A stretch of 64,000 nucleotides of DNA from positions 62,001 through 126,000 of the forward strand of contig NZ_JADLZT010000011.1 of the NCBI RefSeq assembly GCF_015453285.1. Direction: 5' to 3'. The notes under the pieces were generated by a model, which ran no database searches, was not told the DNA's origin, and was given only the letters and a program-made list of their open reading frames with translations. The DNA comes from Lysobacter niastensis. Lineage in GTDB: Bacteria > Pseudomonadota > Gammaproteobacteria > Xanthomonadales > Xanthomonadaceae. Shown here one piece after another: positions 50,329 to 60,401 of the stretch (positions are counted from its first letter, which is position 1; the number at the start of each line of letters is the position of its first letter). The translations under genes and the position numbers were made by a program.

Positions 50329-51257
50329 GCGACGGCAACGCCCCCGTGACGCGTCCGACCGCCACGCTGTATGTGGTCGACGCCAGCATGTACGTATTCC
50401 GCGCCTGGCACTCGATGCCCAACGAGTTCCACGACGTGGAAGGCTGGCCGACCAACGCCGTGCACGGCTTCGCGCGTTTCCTGCTGGAACTGCTCGACCG
50501 CGCCCGGCCGCAGCACATCGCCATCGCCTTCGACGAGGCGCTCGACAGTTGCTTCCGCAACGAGATCTATCCGGCGTACAAGGCCAACCGCGAATCGGCG
50601 CCGGAGGAACTCAGGCGCCAGTTCACGCATTGCCGCGCGCTGTGCGTCGCATTGGGCCTGAGCGTGCTGGCCGACAGCCAGTACGAAGCCGACGACCTGA
50701 TCGGCAGCGCCGTCCATGCCCTGCGGCCGCACGGCTTCCGCTCGGTGATCGTCTCGGCCGACAAGGATCTCTCGCAGTTGCTGGGCGAGCATGACGAACA
50801 ATGGGATTACGCCCGCGCACAGCGCTGGGGCGCGGCCGGCGTGCCCGAGCGCCACGGCGTCCACGCGCACCAGATCGCCGACTACCTGGCGCTGACCGGG
50901 GACGCGATCGACAACATCCCGGGCGTGCCCGGCATCGGCGCCAAGACCGCTGCCGCCCTGCTCGCCCATTTCGGCACGCTGGACGCGCTGCTGCAGCGGG
51001 TCGAGGAAGTGCCGTTCCTGCGCCTGCGCGGCGCCGCCAGCACCGCAGCCAAGCTGCGCCAGCACCGCGAGCAGGCCCTGTTGTGCCGGCGCCTGACGAC
51101 GATCGCGCTGGATGCGCCGCTGGCCAATGCCGAGAACCGCTTCGTCCGCGGCAACGCCGACGGTGCGGGACTGCAGGCACTGTGCGAATCGCTGCGTTTC
51201 GGTCCGATGACGCGGCGCCGCCTGCTCGAGGCGGGCGGCATCGCCCTGCCCGGCTGA
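50325..51257 (+). CDS. Stand-alone 5'-3' exonuclease (Pol I N-terminal type, Xni/ExoIX-like)
   Basis: 310 residues. Metal-binding acidic residues sit in TLYVVDASMYVFRAWHSMP (Asp19), IAFDEALDSCFRNEIYPAYK, ADSQYEADDLIGSA and IVSADKDLSQLL. The helix-hairpin-helix GDAIDNIPGVPGIGAKTAAA follows. The helical-arch lysine/arginine segment KANRESAPEELRRQ is present. No polymerase domain, so it is the independent flap/exonuclease paralog. Starts within the nitroreductase stop (ATGA). Confidence 0.93.
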   Translation: MSDGNAPVTRPTATLYVVDASMYVFRAWHSMPNEFHDVEGWPTNAVHGFARFLLELLDRARPQHIAIAFDEALDSCFRNEIYPAYKANRESAPEELRRQFTHCRALCVALGLSVLADSQYEADDLIGSAVHALRPHGFRSVIVSADKDLSQLLGEHDEQWDYARAQRWGAAGVPERHGVHAHQIADYLALTGDAIDNIPGVPGIGAKTAAALLAHFGTLDALLQRVEEVPFLRLRGAASTAAKLRQHREQALLCRRLTTIALDAPLANAENRFVRGNADGAGLQALCESLRFGPMTRRRLLEAGGIALPG

Positions 51258-51339
51258 TGTACCCGCGGCTTCGCCTGTTTACTTCGCGACGTCATCGTTC
51301 CGGCGTAGCATCGGGAAAACACCGGATTCCGGAAACACG

Positions 51340-51894
51340 ATGAACCACGACGCCCACGAACCGATGGAAACGCTCTACGACGGCCCCTGGCTGCGCATGG
51401 TTCGCCGCGGGCGCTGGGAGTACGTGGAGCGCACCCACGGCGACGGCATGGCGGTGATCATCATCGCCGTCACTCCGGACGACAAAGTCGTGTTCGTCGA
51501 GCAGCACCGCATTCCGCTGGGCGCGCGCACCATCGAAATGCCAGCCGGCCTGGTCGGCGACGACCACGCCAGCGACACGCTGGAGGCTGCCGCGCAGCGT
51601 GAGCTGATCGAGGAAACCGGCTGGTCGGCGGCCCGCGTCGAAGTACTGCTGATCGGCCCCACCTCCGCCGGCATGAGCAACGAGCGCATCGCGTTCGTGC
51701 GTGCCCGCGACCTCACCCGGGTCGGCCAGGGCGGCGGCGTCGACAACGAGGACATCACCGTCCACGAAGTCGCGCGCGAACAGGCCCCGGCCTGGCTGAT
51801 GCAGAAGCAGCGCGAAGGCTTCGAACTCGACCTGAAGCTTTGGGCGGGCCTGTGGATGATCGAGCACAACCCGGACGGGTCGAAGGCGGACTGA
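51340..51894 (+). CDS. nudF: Nudix hydrolase, ADP-ribose pyrophosphatase type
   Basis: 184 residues. The Nudix box is ASDTLEAAAQRELIEETGW with the REL.EETG core intact (about 85-100). Upstream MPAGLVGDD matches the ADP-ribose pyrophosphatase subgroup, although the spacing between the first Gly and Glu is longer than the simple consensus. Substrate assignment is from family resemblance. Followed by glpK. Confidence 0.85.
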   Translation: MNHDAHEPMETLYDGPWLRMVRRGRWEYVERTHGDGMAVIIIAVTPDDKVVFVEQHRIPLGARTIEMPAGLVGDDHASDTLEAAAQRELIEETGWSAARVEVLLIGPTSAGMSNERIAFVRARDLTRVGQGGGVDNEDITVHEVAREQAPAWLMQKQREGFELDLKLWAGLWMIEHNPDGSKAD

Positions 51895-51968
51895 CCCCAC
51901 CTTGTCCGGCTGCGCCATGCGCAGCACGTTGGAACGGGCATCGCCCGATGAAGTGAACCTGCCCGGAC

Positions 51969-53465
51969 ATGCATGCCAGGCCGCGCTTCCTGCTCGCCAT
52001 CGACAGCGGAACCACCAGCACGCGCGCCATCGTATTCGACGCGCTCGGGCAGGTCGTGGCAGCCGCGCAACGCGAGATCCAGCAGTATTTCCCCCATGAC
52101 GGCTGGGTCGAACAGGACGGCGACGAGATCTGGGCGAGCACGATCGACGTGTGCCGGGAAGCGATCGCGACTGCCGGCATCGATGCCGAAGACGTCCTGG
52201 CCATCGGCATCACCAATCAGCGCGAGACCACGCTGCTCTGGGATGCCGGCACCGGGCGGCTGCTTCACCGCGCGATCGTCTGGCAGGACCGCCGCACGGC
52301 CGATGACTGCACGCGGCTGAAATCGGAAGGCCACGAAGCCGCGGTCATCGACAAGACCGGATTGCTGCTCGACCCCTACTTCTCGGCCACCAAGCTGCAC
52401 TGGCTGCTCGAGAACGTGCCCGGTGCTCGACAACGCGCGAAAGAAGGCGGCCTCCGCTTCGGCACCATCGACACGTTCCTGCTCTGGCGACTGACGGGCG
52501 GCAAGGTGCACCGCACCGATGCGACCAACGCATCGAGGACATTGCTCTTCAACATCCACACGCAGCAATGGGATCCGGACCTGCTCGCGTTGCTGGACAT
52601 CCCGGCATCGCTGTTGCCGGAGGTGCTCGATTGCGCCGCGGAGTTCGGCGTCAGCGAACCGGGACTGCTGGGCGCCGCGATACCGATCACCGGCATGGCC
52701 GGCGACCAGCAGGCCGCGATGATCGGACAGGCCTGTTTTCATCCAGGCATGGCCAAAAGCACCTACGGCACGGGCTGCTTCGTCATGATGAACACCGGCA
52801 CGAGTCCGGTGCGGTCGCGCAATCGTCTGATCACCACAGTCGGTTACCGCCTCGACGGCCGCACCACCTACGCGCTGGAAGGCAGCATCTTCGTCGCAGG
52901 CGCCGCCATACAGTGGCTTCGCGACGGCCTGAAACTGATCCATCACGCCGGTGAAACCGAAGCGCTCGCGGGCCAGGCCGGCGAAACCTGCGGCGTGTAC
53001 CTCGTCCCCGCCTTCACCGGCCTCGGCGCGCCCTACTGGGACCCGAAGGCACGCGGCGCGATCTTCGGGTTGACCCGCGAAACCGGCATTGCCGAAATCG
53101 TGGCGGCGGGGCTTCAATCGGCGTGTTTCCAGACACGCGACCTGCTCGAGGCGATGAACGCCGACGGCACCAGCCCCATCACGACCCTGCGGATCGACGG
53201 CGGCATGGTCAACAACAACTGGATGGCGCAGGCACTCGCCAACGTGCTGGGCGTGACCGTCGAGCGCCCCCGCATCACCGAAACCACCGCTCTCGGTGCG
53301 GCCTACCTGGCGGGGCTGAAGCAGGGCCTGTTCCGCAGCCTCGACGACATCGCAGTGCTATGGCGATGCGAGCGCGCGTTCGCACCGCAGATGGATCCCG
53401 AAAGGCAGGCGCAGTTGTATCGCGGCTGGCTGGACGCGGTGAACCGAGTCCGCAACCAGACGTAA
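51969..53465 (+). CDS. glpK: Glycerol kinase
   Basis: Phosphorylates glycerol to glycerol-3-phosphate. 498 residues, as in E. coli (502). Motifs: [82 protein letters not shown] and [19 protein letters not shown]. No glpD, glpF or glpR is next to it, so it is isolated from a glp operon. Confidence 0.98.
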   Translation: MHARPRFLLAIDSGTTSTRAIVFDALGQVVAAAQREIQQYFPHDGWVEQDGDEIWASTIDVCREAIATAGIDAEDVLAIGITNQRETTLLWDAGTGRLLHRAIVWQDRRTADDCTRLKSEGHEAAVIDKTGLLLDPYFSATKLHWLLENVPGARQRAKEGGLRFGTIDTFLLWRLTGGKVHRTDATNASRTLLFNIHTQQWDPDLLALLDIPASLLPEVLDCAAEFGVSEPGLLGAAIPITGMAGDQQAAMIGQACFHPGMAKSTYGTGCFVMMNTGTSPVRSRNRLITTVGYRLDGRTTYALEGSIFVAGAAIQWLRDGLKLIHHAGETEALAGQAGETCGVYLVPAFTGLGAPYWDPKARGAIFGLTRETGIAEIVAAGLQSACFQTRDLLEAMNADGTSPITTLRIDGGMVNNNWMAQALANVLGVTVERPRITETTALGAAYLAGLKQGLFRSLDDIAVLWRCERAFAPQMDPERQAQLYRGWLDAVNRVRNQT

Positions 53466-53570
53466 CCAGCCACACCGCAGCGACAAGCGAACACGAAGGA
53501 AGCTACGGGCCGGCTGGTGGCTGCGCACTCGGGGCTGCAGAGCATGCCCACCACGCAGCCTTGAACTGCA

Positions 53571-54713
53571 TCACCAACGCTTCCAGTCCGACGCCGCCAG
53601 GTTCGCTTCCGCCCACGCGATCGCCGCCGTCACGGTGTCCGGACTGCCGACTGCTACGAGCCTGCGCTGCGTGTGGAACTCGTAGTCGGATATCACCGGA
53701 TTGACGTCGTCGCGGTTGATGGCCGTGATCAATGTCAGGTCGTACTTCGCGCCGATGCGATGGCTGGCCTCGACCTTCGCACCTTCATGCGAATAGATCG
53801 CAACGCAGGTTGCCGTCCGCGGGGACTGCAGGGCATCACTCCTGTCGCACAGCATGATCAGTCGCGCGGGCTCGGCGATGTAGTAGTTGGTCAACACCGG
53901 CCACGCCCGCGTGTCATGGGTAGGACCCGATGCGGACGATCCCTGCATCGGCAGGAAAACCAGGCCATCGGCAGGCTGCGTATCCACACTGTAGTACGCG
54001 TACCGGAAGATGCTGTTGTCGAGATAGATGACGGGGAGTTCGGACAAGCCTTTGACGATATCCTCCGCCGGGCTGCCAGGCTCCTTGCGTATCGACATAT
54101 CCAGCACCATCAACTCTTTCGGCGCGGTCAGACCATCGCCCAGCGTCACGCCGAACTTCATGTCGTAAAGAAGGATCGCGCCTTCTCCGAGGCAACCGGG
54201 ATGCACCGGCTCGTTGTAATTGCGCGGGTCGATTTCAAGCTGGATGCCGTAGGGCGCGCTCGCGCCCGGCACGATGCCATTCCAATCCGAAACCGAACGC
54301 AGGATCGAGGGATTTCCCCGGCAGTCGCCGCCCTGCGTCGGGTTGTAGGCGTCGCCCTTGCTGCTTCGAGTGGCCATCTGGAAGTCCGCACCGATGTTGT
54401 CGTGCGGAACCGCCAGCCGTCCCATCACCCACATGCTGGTGATGATCGGCGCGTAGTCGTTCATCCGGATCCGGATGACGCCGTTGTCGAACTCGCGCCC
54501 TGTCGGTACTGCGGGTGGCGGTGGCGTTGGAGCCGGAGGCGGAGCGGGCGGTGGCTGGCTCACCGGCGGTGGCGGTGCGGACGTCGTAACAGCCACGTTC
54601 TTCTGCGGCGCAGGCTTGCCCCGCCCGCCGCCGCCCCCGCCGCAACCAGAGGCAGCGACACAAACCATCGCCAGCGACAGCCACGAAGCGCCCGCCGCAG
54701 CACAGGTAGCCAT
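53571..54713 (-). CDS. Lipoprotein of unknown function with Gly- and Pro-rich linker
   Basis: 380 residues from ATG 54713, chosen for its GGAGGG site at the right distance; a GTG two codons upstream is too close. Lipobox ASGC followed by a Gly-run and a long Pro/Ala linker (about 30-70). The globular part (about 75-380) has TGREFDNGVIRIRMNDYAPI, four or more cysteines and aromatic-rich strands (FRYAYYSVDTQPADGLVFLP). No family recognised. Monocistronic and convergent with glpK. Confidence 0.78.
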   Translation of the reverse strand: MATCAAAGASWLSLAMVCVAASGCGGGGGGRGKPAPQKNVAVTTSAPPPPVSQPPPAPPPAPTPPPPAVPTGREFDNGVIRIRMNDYAPIITSMWVMGRLAVPHDNIGADFQMATRSSKGDAYNPTQGGDCRGNPSILRSVSDWNGIVPGASAPYGIQLEIDPRNYNEPVHPGCLGEGAILLYDMKFGVTLGDGLTAPKELMVLDMSIRKEPGSPAEDIVKGLSELPVIYLDNSIFRYAYYSVDTQPADGLVFLPMQGSSASGPTHDTRAWPVLTNYYIAEPARLIMLCDRSDALQSPRTATCVAIYSHEGAKVEASHRIGAKYDLTLITAINRDDVNPVISDYEFHTQRRLVAVGSPDTVTAAIAWAEANLAASDWKRW

Positions 54714-55068
54714 GGCCACCCTCCGGTAAGTCAGCGAAAGATCCCTGCAGGGACCAACGCTGGCTCAACGTTCGGTCGGCCAGTGCGATTCCGAGCGGTT
54801 GTCCGGCGCCGTCGAACGGCAAATGAAGCGCAGCTTCATCACGCAGCTATCACGTCAAGAGCGGAGGCAGAGGCGGCCTTCGACCAACATTCCATTGTGG
54901 GACGGAGGACACACTGTGGGTGACGGGCACTGCATCGCCCGACGAAATGTCGCCAAAGCCCGCATCCGGCCATCGCCAGCAGAAAGGCCGGATGAGATCA
55001 TTGCGCGCATGTGGGCCCGCTCCGGCTCGCGTCATCGCCCCGCGCCGCTCGCCAACCCATAACGAAGA
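54714..55068. other. Intergenic region between lipoprotein and methyltransferase genes
   Basis: 355 bases with no convincing gene; a short plus-strand frame at 54799-55062 has no family-like sequence. It holds a CATCCGGCC...GGCCGGATG stem (54963-54994, nine-base arms) upstream of the methyltransferase. Promoters for both divergent genes should be here but no clear -35/-10 pair was found. Confidence 0.5.
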
Positions 55069-55794
55069 ATGAAACTCCCCCACTTCCTCACCAGTTACCT
55101 GAAGCAAAGCAAGGAATTACTCGAGGCGCACGACGAATCCCGCGCCATGTCGTTGGCGGTGGGCGGCGACTTCGAGGCGGTGGGCGTGCTGGAGTTCTGC
55201 CTGCTCAGGCAACTGGGCCTGGAGCCAGGCCACAACGTCATCGACGTAGGCTGCGGCAGTGGTCGTCTGGCCGTGCAGCTGAAGGATTACCTGACCGGCC
55301 CCTACGTCGGCATCGACGTGGTGCCCGAGCTCTACGAATACGCGCAACGGCTGTGCAACCGGGACGACTGGCGCTTCTACTCCGCACCGGGCACGTCCAT
55401 TCCGGAGCCGGATGCCTCAGCGGATTTCGTCACCTTCTTCTCGGTGTTCACCCACCTGCAGCACGAAGAAACCTACCGCTACCTGCAGGAAGCCAAGCGG
55501 GTGCTGAAGCCGGGCGGCAAGATCGTGTTCTCGTTCCTGGAGTTCCGCCTGCCCTCGCACTGGTTCATCTTCGAGAACTCAGTGAAGGACGAACGCCAGG
55601 ACAAGGTACTGAACCAGTTCATGGACCGGGACATGATCCATGCCTTCGCCAAACATCTCGACTTGAAGGTCGCCGAGATGCATGACGGACATCTGCCGCA
55701 TATCCAGTTGGACAGGGTCGTGCGCTGGGACAATGGATCAGAGATGAACGGAAGTGGCTACCTCGGCCAATCAGTGGCAGTTCTAACGGTGTAG
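55069..55794 (+). CDS. Class I SAM-dependent methyltransferase
   Basis: 241 residues. SAM-binding motif I NVIDVGCGSGRLAVQLKDYL (about 57-76), motif II YVGIDVVPELYEYAQ, motif III region DFVTFFSVFTHLQHEETYRY and a C-terminal VLKPGGKIVFSFLEF. Of the type found in polysaccharide clusters, and it sits at the edge of one, so a sugar or lipid-linked substrate is plausible. Followed by a strong bidirectional terminator. Confidence 0.92.
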   Translation: MKLPHFLTSYLKQSKELLEAHDESRAMSLAVGGDFEAVGVLEFCLLRQLGLEPGHNVIDVGCGSGRLAVQLKDYLTGPYVGIDVVPELYEYAQRLCNRDDWRFYSAPGTSIPEPDASADFVTFFSVFTHLQHEETYRYLQEAKRVLKPGGKIVFSFLEFRLPSHWFIFENSVKDERQDKVLNQFMDRDMIHAFAKHLDLKVAEMHDGHLPHIQLDRVVRWDNGSEMNGSGYLGQSVAVLTV

Positions 55795-55823
55795 CCCACC
55801 CCGCGCTGGGGGCACGCAGCATC

Positions 55824-55857
55824 AAGCAAAAGGGCTGCTCGGGCAGCCCTTTTGCTT
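55824..55857. terminator. Bidirectional intrinsic terminator
   Basis: AAGCAAAAGGGCTGC-TCGG-GCAGCCCTTTTGCTT: perfect 15-base arms, four-base loop, A/T tracts on both sides. It separates the convergent methyltransferase and the glycosyltransferase-like gene. Confidence 0.95.
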
Positions 55858-55881
55858 AATTAACCCACAGACTCCGTGTCA

Positions 55882-57093
55882 TTACTCGGCGGAGCACACG
55901 GTGTCGACGATGCGCCTGCCCGGAGCCCCCACCAAGGCAATTCGATCTCGATTGGTCTGCACAAACGTCGTTCGCCGAAGAAGCGCAATCCCGCCCGGGA
56001 GCTCAGTCAAGTGATGCAGGGCTGCAACCGCCTCCGTAACACGGCCGGTGCTCATGCATAACCAAGCATGCTTGAACCAGACGTCAACTCGATTTGACCA
56101 AAGCACACAAAGCTTCAATCCCAGCTCGAATGCCTCCGTCAATTTTGAATCCGCTATCAATGCATCACGCTCTGCGAACGCATCCCTCAAAACCACCGTC
56201 TCGCCAGAGACCATCAGCCTCTTATCGACCATGTAATTCAAGGCAGTTCGGTGCAACAGCTGGGAACTGTCGGTCGCCAGCGCTTCCAACGTAGCCAGCA
56301 GGAGCCTGAACTCAAGCTCCAAATGTGGATACAAGGCAATGAAATCAGGTTCGCGAATCTGCTGAAGAAGGGTCGGATAGTACTGCTCGCCTCCCCACCG
56401 CCCTCCACCAAGGCGATATGTCGCGAGCGCCCCTCCCGTAGTCCGGCCAAGCGGGTCCCTGCTCAATGACATATGGATTCCGCACTCCGGTCTTTCCTGG
56501 AAAGACGGGGCCACCATTACACCTTTGCGGCGCATCAACTCATAGAGAACGAACTCATCGTTCTCCTTGGACAAATCCAAGTCCGAGATGTCGGCAATGG
56601 GGTAGTAGAGCTCGAAAGGACAAAAGTGCAGACCGGACAGCCTCGGTCGAGCAGAGGCGACATGTTCCTGACGCAACACATTACTGAATGGCAACGCACC
56701 ATCAGCCATGTACTTGACGTGAACATCGAGGACATTGTCAAACACGAGCAAATCAATATCGCCGATGTAAATGTTCTTCGCTTCTAACGTCGGCGGCTCT
56801 ACGAAACGAATCGTATTCGGGATAATCCTGTCAGACTCGCGAACCACTTCGGATTGCCGAACAACAAAACGTCCAGGGTAAACTCGGCCCAACTCTTGAA
56901 GCGCCACTGCTGAACGCTCGTAGAAGACATCAATATCATCTACGCAGATCTCAACAACGGATCCCGGATTGTTCCGCAGTGCGAAGTGGATGTAGGGAAC
57001 AACGAAGCACGCGTAGCGGGAGTCCGCGTAGGCGAAGAACAACAGGTCCGGAACGCCACCCGACTCAACACACGATTTGAGAACGTCTGACAC
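55882..57093 (-). CDS. Putative glycosyltransferase of the polysaccharide locus (GT8-like features)
   Basis: 403 residues from a GTG at 57093, two bases after the upstream stop, with GAGGG as Shine-Dalgarno. N-terminal half: LLFFAYADSRYACFVVPYIH, SVVEICVDDIDVFYER and a DxD in NIYIGDIDLLVFDNVLD, reminiscent of GT8 enzymes. C-terminal half is helical with TPR-like AFELGLKLCVLWSNRVDVWF. Family is uncertain. Codon use is less GC-rich than the surrounding core genes. Confidence 0.6.
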   Translation of the reverse strand: MSDVLKSCVESGGVPDLLFFAYADSRYACFVVPYIHFALRNNPGSVVEICVDDIDVFYERSAVALQELGRVYPGRFVVRQSEVVRESDRIIPNTIRFVEPPTLEAKNIYIGDIDLLVFDNVLDVHVKYMADGALPFSNVLRQEHVASARPRLSGLHFCPFELYYPIADISDLDLSKENDEFVLYELMRRKGVMVAPSFQERPECGIHMSLSRDPLGRTTGGALATYRLGGGRWGGEQYYPTLLQQIREPDFIALYPHLELEFRLLLATLEALATDSSQLLHRTALNYMVDKRLMVSGETVVLRDAFAERDALIADSKLTEAFELGLKLCVLWSNRVDVWFKHAWLCMSTGRVTEAVAALHHLTELPGGIALLRRTTFVQTNRDRIALVGAPGRRIVDTVCSAE

Positions 57094-57094
57094 G

Positions 57095-60000
57095 CTACAA
57101 GCCCTCAAAGAAGTTCACGAACTCGCCAGCCGGCGCTCCATCGACGCACTCACGCTTCGAGTCAAGTAATGCCGCATTGGCGAGGTTAGAGCGCAGTTTC
57201 GACTCATCAATCAGACGGCCAATGGCACTCGCCCACTCCAATGGCTGATCTCCAGCCATCAAACAGTTCTTCCCGTCACGAGCCAGCCCCTCGAGCGCTG
57301 CGCTCCGTGAACAGACGATGGCGCTGCCCAGCGCTGCAACCTCGAGGAACGCTGTCCTTGCGACAGGATCATCCCCGCAAGGCAGTAAACAAATATCCCA
57401 ATCCACACGTCGATGCAGCCAGTCGACAAAGCCCAGGTAATCACGACGTCTCGGCAACCCAACCCGAGCGCCAAACTCTACCGGGCCAGACTGGAACGCA
57501 CCAATTACCTCAACTTGCACCTTGGCGCCGTGCTCCCTCTCGATTACCTGCAGGGCTGCCTTGAGCAACTGCATGCTCTGCGTGCCAAGCGTTCCGAGGA
57601 ATCCGATCTTCAGCCGTCCATTTCCCGTCTTATCAGATACTTTCTTCGGCTGCTTGGAAGGAAACCATAGTTGCGGCGCCAAGCCGCATGGTCGGCGCTT
57701 CACCTGATCGCACCAAGCAAAAAGCGTTTCATCCGTCCCATCGCCAATCACCACGCAAGTGACATGGCGTCTAACGCGTTCCGGCACGTGCGCATTCGCA
57801 GGCGGCACGGCGACGTCGATGCACGAACCTGCGCCCGTCAGTGACGTCGTGACGTCAAGGACGACAGAAGCGCCCGCCTGGGCGGTACGTTGAACCCACC
57901 CCTCCAGCTCGGGCCCCATGTCATGTCGCGGCCACGACAACACAACTGCCTCACCCGGCTGTGCCTCAGGCAGCGCGTCACGAACTACATTTACCCTCCA
58001 CCGCCGCATCACCTCGGGGCTCATTAGAGGGAGCAGCGTGGTGGCCTCGGAGCGAACGCTGATCGAACCGTCCGGATTGATGGCAGGGAGGACATGGACC
58101 GTCCGCCTCGGCTTCACCTTGTTGCGCATACGATGCTCAGCGACAGCAGAGGCGAACACGGCCAGCTCGCTCATGGCGGCACGGTGAATCGAGTACTCGG
58201 ACGCCTTCGCCATGGCAGCTACCTTCAAGCTTGCAAGGCGCGGCGGATTGCCCACTACCGCTTCTATCTGCTTGGCGCACTCGTTCTCATCGAACGGATC
58301 CACCACGATTGCATTGACACCGTCCACGGCATACTCGTCGGCTCCGCCATGACACGGAACTACCGAAACCGCGCCACACGCCATGGCCTCCAGCGCGGTG
58401 CGTCCGAAGGCTTGATAGTCGGACAGGTCAATGAACACATCTGAAGCGGAAAGCACACTTGCCACTTCCTCACGCTTGAGCGTTCCGTGGTTCGTGAATG
58501 CGAAATCCGCCTCAAGCCCCCCCCAGTGCGACGAATCCGACTCACAGCCAAAGACGTTCACCGAGACGCCGTGGCCAAACTGCGCCACCAGGCGCTTGAG
58601 CACGCGCATGGTGCGAGCAGCCCCCCGCCTTGGAGTCTGAGGTCGGATCATCGCGGATACGCGGACCGAGCTCCTCCCCGAAACGCCACGCGGAACCGGC
58701 TTGTACACTGCGTGGTCGATGCTCGGCAGCACTTTATTGACTTTCACCCCATGATGGTTCTCAACCTGCTCGCAGATCCAATGGGTCTTGGCAAAGAGCA
58801 GCCCGGAAGGCAACGCGGTGTAGGAAGCCCGCGCGGCATGCCAATGATCCGTCGCAGGCTCGAAGAACAGGGGTTCGTAATCCTGCACGTAGTACGCAGG
58901 AAGCACCCAGGGGCGCGTTGAGCACAAATCGCGCACCTTCGTCACTGAAGTGAAGATGGTCGCAACCAGGATGTCCGCGTCGTCCGCCAAGGCGGGCAGG
59001 GATGCCTCGTCAAAACCGACGAAGCACTGCTCCGCATCCTCCAGTTCCGCGTACTGAGCCAGGAAGCTGCCGACCAGGGTCGCGCGAACTGCGACCTTGG
59101 CATTCACGCCAAGCCGCCGGAGCCCGGCCACCTCCTGCACGACCGAATGAGCACCACCACTCCCCCCCTTGACCGGTAGCAGGAAGACAATGCGAAGTGA
59201 AAGCGGATCGACCGGAGCCACTTCGTGGCGAGCAAGCCTGTGTCGGATGCGTTGCCTGATGCGCTCAAGGGGCACCTTGCACCGTGTATCGGCCACCAGA
59301 GCGGCGACACGCTGGGCCGTGTGCTTCCTGGCCAGCGCCTCCGCCCCCCGCTTGGACAGCGCTCGCCTGCGCTCATGCCCGAAGCTCTTGGACTTAGCGT
59401 GGTACACGTACGAGTCGACCGCGATCGCAAGCTCGTAGCCAGCATCAGCAGCGCGAATGCAGTAGTCGTTTTCCTCGCCATACCCTTCAGGGAACGCTTG
59501 TTCGTCCATGACCCCAATTGCTTCAACGACCTCCCTCTTGATCAGGAAACAGAAGCCATTGATGAAATTGACCCGAGGATAGTTTCTGTCAGCGACCTCG
59601 GCCACGATCCTGGCCATGCCGTCGGGCGTCACCCCATCGATCAGTTCATTGATCGCGAACGCACCCGTGTAGTCGAAAAGCTCGGGCACGCTTTGCCAGG
59701 TAGCCGCGTTGGAAAGCGCGCCCACGATGCCAATGCGCTCGCTGCTGCGCGCGCACCTGATGAGACCGGCCAGCCAACCCGGAGTGACTATGGTGTCGCT
59801 ATTGAGCGTGATGACATAGGCGCTGTCGGAGTGGCGCAAACCAGTATTGACCGCGCGGGTGTAGCCACGATTGACCTCATGCTCAACCAGCGCAATCACA
59901 TCCTTATGTGCGTCGCGAAACTCCCGGAGCCACTTCGTGGTTTCCGCCCCTGAACCGTCATTGACGACTATGACGCGTGTCCGATAGCCATCGCCGTGAC

Positions 60001-60361
60001 GCACCAATGCATCGAGGCAGAGCGCCAGATCGTCCAGCGCGTTGTATACAGGCACTACGATGTCGACGTCGCGCGCGAACGCCTCCGCGCCACGTGGCTG
60101 CACACTCCTTCCTTCGTGGCATCCGTGCTTTACATAGTGAAGCAGGGGATTCACCCCATCCTTCGCTACGTCAGGATAGGCAGACAGGTAATAGTTAGTC
60201 GAGAAGCCCGGCCCGGGATCACGCCCGAGGTCCGCACCAATGGACAGGTAATGTTCCAACGGCGACATCTGAAGCTCCGCAACTTCCGGATACTGCTCCA
60301 GATACCAGCGTTCGTCGAACAGACTCGAACCTGCCAGCGATTCGCGGTCCGCGACCGTCAT
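57095..60361 (-). CDS. Multi-domain glycosyltransferase with three apparent catalytic modules
   Basis: 1088 residues from ATG 60361 (GGTGGA upstream); a GTG at 60376 is also possible. N-terminal two copies of a YLxxYPDV...NPLxHYxxxGxxEGR repeat (about 15-85). A GT2 domain follows (about 100-330, IVVPVYNALDDLALCLDALV, TLNSDTIVTPGWLAGLIRCA, GYGEENDYCIRAADAGYELA). Next a GT-B domain (about 390-745, FLLPVKGGSGGAHSVVQEVA, SDYQAFGRTALEAMACGAVS). Last a second GT-B-like module (about 765-1085, IGFLGTLGTQSMQLLKAALQ, FLEVAALGSAIVCSRSAALE). Probably builds several linkages of a surface polysaccharide repeat on the cytosolic face. Confidence 0.88.
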   Translation of the reverse strand: MTVADRESLAGSSLFDERWYLEQYPEVAELQMSPLEHYLSIGADLGRDPGPGFSTNYYLSAYPDVAKDGVNPLLHYVKHGCHEGRSVQPRGAEAFARDVDIVVPVYNALDDLALCLDALVRHGDGYRTRVIVVNDGSGAETTKWLREFRDAHKDVIALVEHEVNRGYTRAVNTGLRHSDSAYVITLNSDTIVTPGWLAGLIRCARSSERIGIVGALSNAATWQSVPELFDYTGAFAINELIDGVTPDGMARIVAEVADRNYPRVNFINGFCFLIKREVVEAIGVMDEQAFPEGYGEENDYCIRAADAGYELAIAVDSYVYHAKSKSFGHERRRALSKRGAEALARKHTAQRVAALVADTRCKVPLERIRQRIRHRLARHEVAPVDPLSLRIVFLLPVKGGSGGAHSVVQEVAGLRRLGVNAKVAVRATLVGSFLAQYAELEDAEQCFVGFDEASLPALADDADILVATIFTSVTKVRDLCSTRPWVLPAYYVQDYEPLFFEPATDHWHAARASYTALPSGLLFAKTHWICEQVENHHGVKVNKVLPSIDHAVYKPVPRGVSGRSSVRVSAMIRPQTPRRGAARTMRVLKRLVAQFGHGVSVNVFGCESDSSHWGGLEADFAFTNHGTLKREEVASVLSASDVFIDLSDYQAFGRTALEAMACGAVSVVPCHGGADEYAVDGVNAIVVDPFDENECAKQIEAVVGNPPRLASLKVAAMAKASEYSIHRAAMSELAVFASAVAEHRMRNKVKPRRTVHVLPAINPDGSISVRSEATTLLPLMSPEVMRRWRVNVVRDALPEAQPGEAVVLSWPRHDMGPELEGWVQRTAQAGASVVLDVTTSLTGAGSCIDVAVPPANAHVPERVRRHVTCVVIGDGTDETLFAWCDQVKRRPCGLAPQLWFPSKQPKKVSDKTGNGRLKIGFLGTLGTQSMQLLKAALQVIEREHGAKVQVEVIGAFQSGPVEFGARVGLPRRRDYLGFVDWLHRRVDWDICLLPCGDDPVARTAFLEVAALGSAIVCSRSAALEGLARDGKNCLMAGDQPLEWASAIGRLIDESKLRSNLANAALLDSKRECVDGAPAGEFVNFFEGL

Positions 60362-60401
60362 GTGTGTATCCACCACTTACCCCAAGACCATGTTGGTTCG
60401 G

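Noticed and set aside
54799-55062. 87-codon open frame before the methyltransferase
   Set aside because: No ribosome site of note, no recognisable sequence, and it overlaps the inverted repeat at 54963-54994; treated as intergenic.
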